From the NCBI GenBank assembly GCA_046331625.1, contig JAXLQL010000005.1, positions 1-64,000 on the forward strand: a stretch of DNA of 64,000 bases, read 5' to 3'. Position 1 is the first letter of the stretch; every line of letters begins with the position of its first letter. Positions 60,155-64,000 of the stretch are shown here, one piece after another. Source of the stretch: JAXLQL01 sp046331625. Lineage in GTDB: Bacteria; Acidobacteriota; Terriglobia; Bryobacterales; Bryobacteraceae. The notes beneath the pieces are model-generated. The model did not search any database, was not told the DNA's origin, and worked only from the letters and a program-made list of their open reading frames with translations. A program made the position numbers and the translations under genes.

Positions 60155-61551
60155 GCGAATACCTTTTCGATCACCTTTCCGCCGAAGTCCGTAAGCTTTT
60201 CATGGCGGCCGTTGTGGAGATACCACAGCTTGTGCTGATCAAGCCCGAGCGCATGCAGAATCGTGGCGTGGAAATCGCGCATGTGCCAGCTATCCACGGC
60301 ACGCAGTCCGAACTCGTCGGTATCGCCCAGCACCTGTCCGCCCTTGATGCCGCCTCCCGCGAACCACATCGTGAAGCCGTAAGGATTGTGGTCGCGGCCA
60401 TTGCCCGATTGCGACATCGGCAAGCGCCCGAATTCCGAGCCCCACACGATCAGCGTCGAGTCGAGCAAACCGCGCGAGGCCAGATCTCGGATCAAACCCG
60501 CGATCGGCTTGTCACTCATGCCGCACATCTTCTCGTGGTTGGCTTTGAGGTGGTCGTGAGCGTCCCACTGGATGCTTACAGGACCGCCACCGTGATAGAT
60601 CTGCACGAAGCGCACACCGCGCTCCACGAAGCGCCGCGCCAGCAACAGACGCGTGCCGAACTCGGCAGTGTGCTTTTCATCGAGCCCGTAGAGCTTGCGG
60701 GTGGCGTCGGTTTCTTTGCTCAGGTCCACCGCTTCGGGCGCGTGCGACTGCATCCGGAACGCGAGTTCGTACGATGCAATGCGCGCGGCCATTTCCGAGT
60801 CCCACGGCGCCGTGTCGAGATCGTTCATCTTCTGCAGAAGATCGAGCCGAGCCTTTTGCCGCTGCGCGCTCACGTCTTTCGAAGGATGCAAGTGAAGAAT
60901 CGGCGCCGCGCCCGGGCGCAACAGCGTGCCCTGATAAACAGCAGGCAAAAACGCCGAGCCCCACATCGGAGTTCCGCCCTCAGGCGTACCTTCCGGCTGC
61001 GGCATCACCACGTAGGCCGGCAAGTTTTCTGACTGGCTGCCGAGCCCATAGGTGACCCACGAGCCCACTGACGGATAACCCATCAGAATGCGCCCCGTGG
61101 CCACTTGGTACATCGCCGGAGCATGCACCACCGACTCAGTGTGGAAGTTCCGCACCATGCACATGTGGTCAGTCAATTGAGAAAGATGCGGAAACAGATC
61201 GCTCACCCAAACGCCGCCATTGCCGTACTGCTTGAACTTCCACGGAGACGGAAGAATCGGCGTGGTGCCATCGGTGAACTGACTGGTCACCTTGCCGAAC
61301 GACTCGGGGAGCTTTTGCCCCGCGTACTTCTCGAGCGCCGGCTTGGGATCGAACGTATCGATCTGCGATGGCGCGCCCACCATGAAAAGGAAGATGACCG
61401 ACTTCGCCTTTGCCGGGAAATGCTGCGCCTTGGCTGCAAGCGGATTCGGCCGCTCGGCTGCGAAACCCTGCCGGGACAGAATCGACTGCAGAGCCAGCGC
61501 GCCGAATCCGTTGGCGGCGCCGAGCAGAACATCGCGCCGGGCTGGTTTCAT
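60151..61551 (-). CDS. DUF1501 family protein with Tat signal
   Basis: A 466-residue protein. ATG 61551 gives MKPARRDVLLGAANGFGALAL. DUF1501 features: KSVIFLFMVGAPSQIDTFDPKPALEKY, IYHGGGPVSIQWDAHDH, IVWGSEFGRLPMSQSGNGRDHNPYGFT. It is unusual that the usual DUF1549/DUF1553 partner is absent and a TenA-like gene follows. ATG 61563 is possible, but it lies in the -10 box. Confidence 0.88.
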   Translation of the reverse strand: MKPARRDVLLGAANGFGALALQSILSRQGFAAERPNPLAAKAQHFPAKAKSVIFLFMVGAPSQIDTFDPKPALEKYAGQKLPESFGKVTSQFTDGTTPILPSPWKFKQYGNGGVWVSDLFPHLSQLTDHMCMVRNFHTESVVHAPAMYQVATGRILMGYPSVGSWVTYGLGSQSENLPAYVVMPQPEGTPEGGTPMWGSAFLPAVYQGTLLRPGAAPILHLHPSKDVSAQRQKARLDLLQKMNDLDTAPWDSEMAARIASYELAFRMQSHAPEAVDLSKETDATRKLYGLDEKHTAEFGTRLLLARRFVERGVRFVQIYHGGGPVSIQWDAHDHLKANHEKMCGMSDKPIAGLIRDLASRGLLDSTLIVWGSEFGRLPMSQSGNGRDHNPYGFTMWFAGGGIKGGQVLGDTDEFGLRAVDSWHMRDFHATILHALGLDQHKLWYLHNGRHEKLTDFGGKVIEKVFA

Positions 61552-61561
61552 GATCGCTTTC

Positions 61562-61569
61562 ATTATAAT
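61562..61569. promoter_or_regulatory. Palindromic -10 element serving divergent genes
   Basis: attataat reads as TATAAT on both strands (61562-61567 minus, 61564-61569 plus). It is 13 bp before the purS ATG (61583) and 10 bp before the DUF1501 ATG (61551). No good -35 on either side. Confidence 0.45.
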
Positions 61570-61582
61570 GAAGGCTCACCTC

Positions 61583-61825
61583 ATGAAAGCACGCGTCCTG
61601 GTGTCTCTCAAGAAAACCGTCCTCGATCCGCAAGGGCAAACCATCCGCGCCGCTCTCAACGGCCGCGGCTATTCCGCCATCTCCGACGTGCGCCAAGGCA
61701 AAGTCTTCGATATCGAAGTGGCCGACGGCAGCGATCCGGCGCAAGTGCGGGCGCAGTTGGAGCAAGTCGCGCGCGACGTGCTGGCCAATCCGGTGATCGA
61801 AGAGTTCCGCGTCGAGTTACTCTAG
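61583..61825 (+). CDS. purS: Phosphoribosylformylglycinamidine synthase subunit PurS
   Basis: An 80-residue protein: MKARVLVSLKKTVLDPQGQTIRAAL, ISDVRQGKVFDIEVADG and NPVIEEFRVELL. PurS joins PurL and PurQ in purine synthesis. Neither partner is within the window, and an ABC transporter follows, so it is detached from its usual operon. Confidence 0.93.
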   Translation: MKARVLVSLKKTVLDPQGQTIRAALNGRGYSAISDVRQGKVFDIEVADGSDPAQVRAQLEQVARDVLANPVIEEFRVELL

Positions 61826-61851
61826 TCCGACCGGCCTCTCCCGGCACCTAC

Positions 61852-62778
61852 ATGCCTGTCATCGAAGCGATCGACCTTCGGAAGCAGTACGGTGACGTCA
61901 CTGCGGTGAACGGCGTGTCGTTCCAGGTGGAGGGCAGCAAGATGATCGGCCTTCTCGGACCCAACGGCGCAGGCAAGACCACCACCATCTCGATGATCAC
62001 TGGCCTGGTGCGCCCGGACTCCGGTCTGGTATTGATCAACGGCCGCCCACTTTCCGGCGATGACGATCCCGTGAAACGAAATATCGGATTGGTGCCGCAG
62101 GACCTCGCGCTCTACGACGAACTCTCTGCCCAGGACAACCTCTATGTCTTCGGCTCACTCTACGGACTCACGGGCAGCTTGCTCGAAAGCCGGTCGAAAG
62201 AATCGCTCGAACTGGTCGGCCTGACAGACCGGCGACGTCACTTGGTCGGCACCTTCAGCGGTGGTATGAAGCGGCGCCTCAACATCGCCTGCGCCATCAT
62301 GCACGATCCGGGCGTGCTGCTTCTCGACGAACCAACCGTCGGCGTTGACCCGCAGAGCCGCAACGCGATCTTCGATAATCTCGAGGAACTCAAGCGCCGC
62401 GGCAAAACCATCGTCTACACCACTCACTACATGGAAGAAGCCGAGCGGCTGTGCGATCGCATCGTGGTGATCGACCATGGCAAGGTGATCGCCAATGATA
62501 CGCTCCACGGACTCTATCGCAGCATCCCCAACGCCACTACGCTTTCACTCGAACTGGAAGCTTCCTGTGATGTCGACGGGCTGCGTTCCGTAGCCGGTGT
62601 CGAATTCGTCGAAACGCGCGGGGCGGTGCTCCGGGTAGGGCTCGAACACTTGACGCACTCTTCCGCTGTGCTGGCCTGGCTCACCGGCCGTGGCGCACGC
62701 GTGCAGCACATCGCCACCGAACGAGCGAGTCTCGAATCGGTGTTCCTTACGCTCACCGGAAGGAGCTTGCGCGACTGA
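61852..62778 (+). CDS. ABC-2 type exporter, ATP-binding protein
   Basis: A 308-residue DRI/CcmA-like ATPase: Walker A LLGPNGAGKTTT at about 35-46, LVPQDLALYDELS, signature FSGGMKRRLN, Walker B VLLLDEPTVGVD and a His in TTHYMEEAERLCD. It powers the next gene's permease. It starts after 26 bp and overlaps the permease ATG by one base. Confidence 0.92.
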   Translation: MPVIEAIDLRKQYGDVTAVNGVSFQVEGSKMIGLLGPNGAGKTTTISMITGLVRPDSGLVLINGRPLSGDDDPVKRNIGLVPQDLALYDELSAQDNLYVFGSLYGLTGSLLESRSKESLELVGLTDRRRHLVGTFSGGMKRRLNIACAIMHDPGVLLLDEPTVGVDPQSRNAIFDNLEELKRRGKTIVYTTHYMEEAERLCDRIVVIDHGKVIANDTLHGLYRSIPNATTLSLELEASCDVDGLRSVAGVEFVETRGAVLRVGLEHLTHSSAVLAWLTGRGARVQHIATERASLESVFLTLTGRSLRD

Positions 62779-64000
62779 TGAGCCCCGCCTTTCGCGCGCT
62801 GGTGTGGAAGGACCTGCGGCTTTTTTCGCGGGATCGCCGCGCGCTCATCATGAGCTTCGCCGCGCCCATAGCCATCGCTTCCTTCTTCGGATTCGTGCTC
62901 GGCGGTCCGTCGAAGAAGGGCGACATAGCGCCCATGCCGATCGCCGTCGTTGACCACGACCAGAGCGCGGTTTCCCGCCAAGTCATCAGCGATCTCCGAG
63001 GTGACAAGACGATCGACGTCAAGATCCTCGGCGAGGACGAAGCCCGCCTCAACGTACAGACAGGCGATCTCCGCGCCGCTGCTGTCATCCCCAAGGGCTT
63101 CGGGCAAGCCGCGATGGCCGCGTTCTTTCGCGGCCAGCACAAGCCGGAACTGCGCACCTTCTACGACCCCTCGCGTTTGGCTGAAAGGCAGATGCTCGAA
63201 GGCATCCTCACCGGCAAGGTGATGGAGGCCGTGAGCAAAGAAGTGTTCAGCGGAGAAACGGGCCGCAGCACGGTGGAGCAGTCGCTCAAAGACGTGGAGT
63301 CCGCAACTGAGCTGAATCAACGGGACCGCGAGGCGCTGCTCGGAATCCTGCGCTCGGTGCAAGAGTGGCAGCGCAGTGGCTCAGGTAGTGGAGGGCTCGC
63401 CGGCGGTGGTTTGACGATTCCGTTCCAGTTGAAGTCGGAAGCCGTGACAGCCAACCGCGGCGAGGAGTACAACAGCTTCGCCCACGCCTTCGCCGGAATG
63501 GGAGTTCAGTTTATTCTCTTCATGGGCATCGAGGCCGGGATTTCCGTGCTGCTGCAACGCCAGCGTGGAATCTGGCGGCGCATTCGCTCGGCGCCGGTTT
63601 CGCGATCGATGCTCTTGGCCACGCGAGCCACCAGCGCAGCCCTCTGCGCGTTCTTCGTGTTGATGGTCCTGTTCGGGTTTGCGCGGCTCGTGTTCGGAGT
63701 GAAGGTGGAAGGCAGCGTCTTGGGCTTCCTCGGCGTAGGTATGGCGTTCTCTTTGATGACCGCCGCGCTCGGCCTACTGGTGGCCGCGCTGGGTCACACG
63801 CCAGAAGCTACGCGGCCACTGGCGATTCTAATCACGCTGGTGATGGTGATGCTGGGCGGTTCGTGGATTCCGACGTTCCTGTTTCCCGCCTGGCTTCAGA
63901 CAGCGACCCTCGCCGTGCCTACGCGATGGGCTGTGGATGGGTTGGCGGCGATGACGTGGCGCGGGCTCGGCTTCAGTGCGGCGATCACACCGATCCTCGC
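62778..64000 (+). CDS. ABC-2 type permease (partial, runs off the window)
   Basis: The frame is open to the last base. It has a first helix (LIMSFAAPIAIASFFGFVLGG), a long extracytoplasmic part with IAVVDHDQSAVSRQV and IPKGFGQA, then TM helices (QFILFMGIEAGISVLLQRQRG). ABC-2 exporters move drugs, lipids or polymers. A further permease may follow beyond the window. Confidence 0.9.
   Translation, partial: MSPAFRALVWKDLRLFSRDRRALIMSFAAPIAIASFFGFVLGGPSKKGDIAPMPIAVVDHDQSAVSRQVISDLRGDKTIDVKILGEDEARLNVQTGDLRAAAVIPKGFGQAAMAAFFRGQHKPELRTFYDPSRLAERQMLEGILTGKVMEAVSKEVFSGETGRSTVEQSLKDVESATELNQRDREALLGILRSVQEWQRSGSGSGGLAGGGLTIPFQLKSEAVTANRGEEYNSFAHAFAGMGVQFILFMGIEAGISVLLQRQRGIWRRIRSAPVSRSMLLATRATSAALCAFFVLMVLFGFARLVFGVKVEGSVLGFLGVGMAFSLMTAALGLLVAALGHTPEATRPLAILITLVMVMLGGSWIPTFLFPAWLQTATLAVPTRWAVDGLAAMTWRGLGFSAAITPIL

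Overview
The window is a GC-rich bacterial chromosome segment that most resembles an Acidobacteriota genome of the Bryobacterales/Solibacter type. This is inferred from gene content: paired secreted DUF1501 and DUF1549/DUF1553 proteins, a DUF1592 cytochrome next to DUF1552, DUF1080, ThuA, TolB-like propellers, a CehA-like metallohydrolase and many Tat-type signal peptides. No 16S gene is present to confirm it. Genes are dense and many are coupled by 1-4 nt stop/start overlaps (ATGA, GTGA, TTGA, probably CTGA).

Layout. 1-2.0 kb: the end of an RND efflux pump and its periplasmic adaptor. 2.0-3.9 kb: an ATPase plus DUF4276 pair that looks like a defence module. 4.0-7.8 kb (minus strand): a sugar operon with an exported TIM-barrel protein, a sodium:sugar symporter, a previously unlisted 58-residue membrane protein and galactokinase. 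7.9-9.5 kb: lactate permease. 9.6-13.0 kb: an orphan DUF433 gene and a DUF1592 cytochrome/DUF1552 pair. 13.1-19.9 kb: a rearranged zone with an orphan secreted protein, tail fragments of gyrA and of the DUF1552 gene, a hybrid sensor kinase that has no stop codon of its own, and gyrA. 20-23 kb: an APC transporter and a VapBC-type toxin-antitoxin locus with a duplicated antitoxin. 23-27.6 kb: leuA, leuB, leuC, leuD. 27.6-33.5 kb: two divergent exported PLP enzymes, a propeller/CehA metallohydrolase and a TolB-like propeller. 33.7-39.4 kb (minus): DUF1549/DUF1553, DUF1501 and PPC-domain proteins. 39.5-46.4 kb: tex, an AbiGi-family gene flanked by a duplicated tex tail, an SDR, a metal-binding protein, and two haem proteins. 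46.5-49.5 kb: flagellar flgM, a flgN-like gene, flgK and flgL behind a sigma-28-like promoter. 49.6-55.3 kb: ThuA, tRNA-Leu, a small DUF gene, DUF1080, an HDAC-like amidohydrolase, tRNA-Arg, a methyltransferase, DUF2911 and a PQQ-type propeller. 55.5-58.5 kb: a BON-OmpA lipid-envelope protein with a large membrane coiled-coil partner. 58.6-64 kb: an acidobacterial secreted family, a TenA homologue with a hydrophobic N-terminus, DUF1501, purS and an ABC-2 exporter.

Two themes stand out. First, a family of dispersed palindromic repeats (core gcgggacttcagtcccgc next to a gggcnggctttagcc arm) sits between genes, and once lies inside the 5' end of a coding sequence. Second, three loci carry a duplicated gene 3' end (DUF1552/gyrA tails, TolB/PPC tails, tex tail). 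One of these brackets an abortive-infection gene and looks like an insertion scar. No transposase, integrase or CRISPR array is visible.
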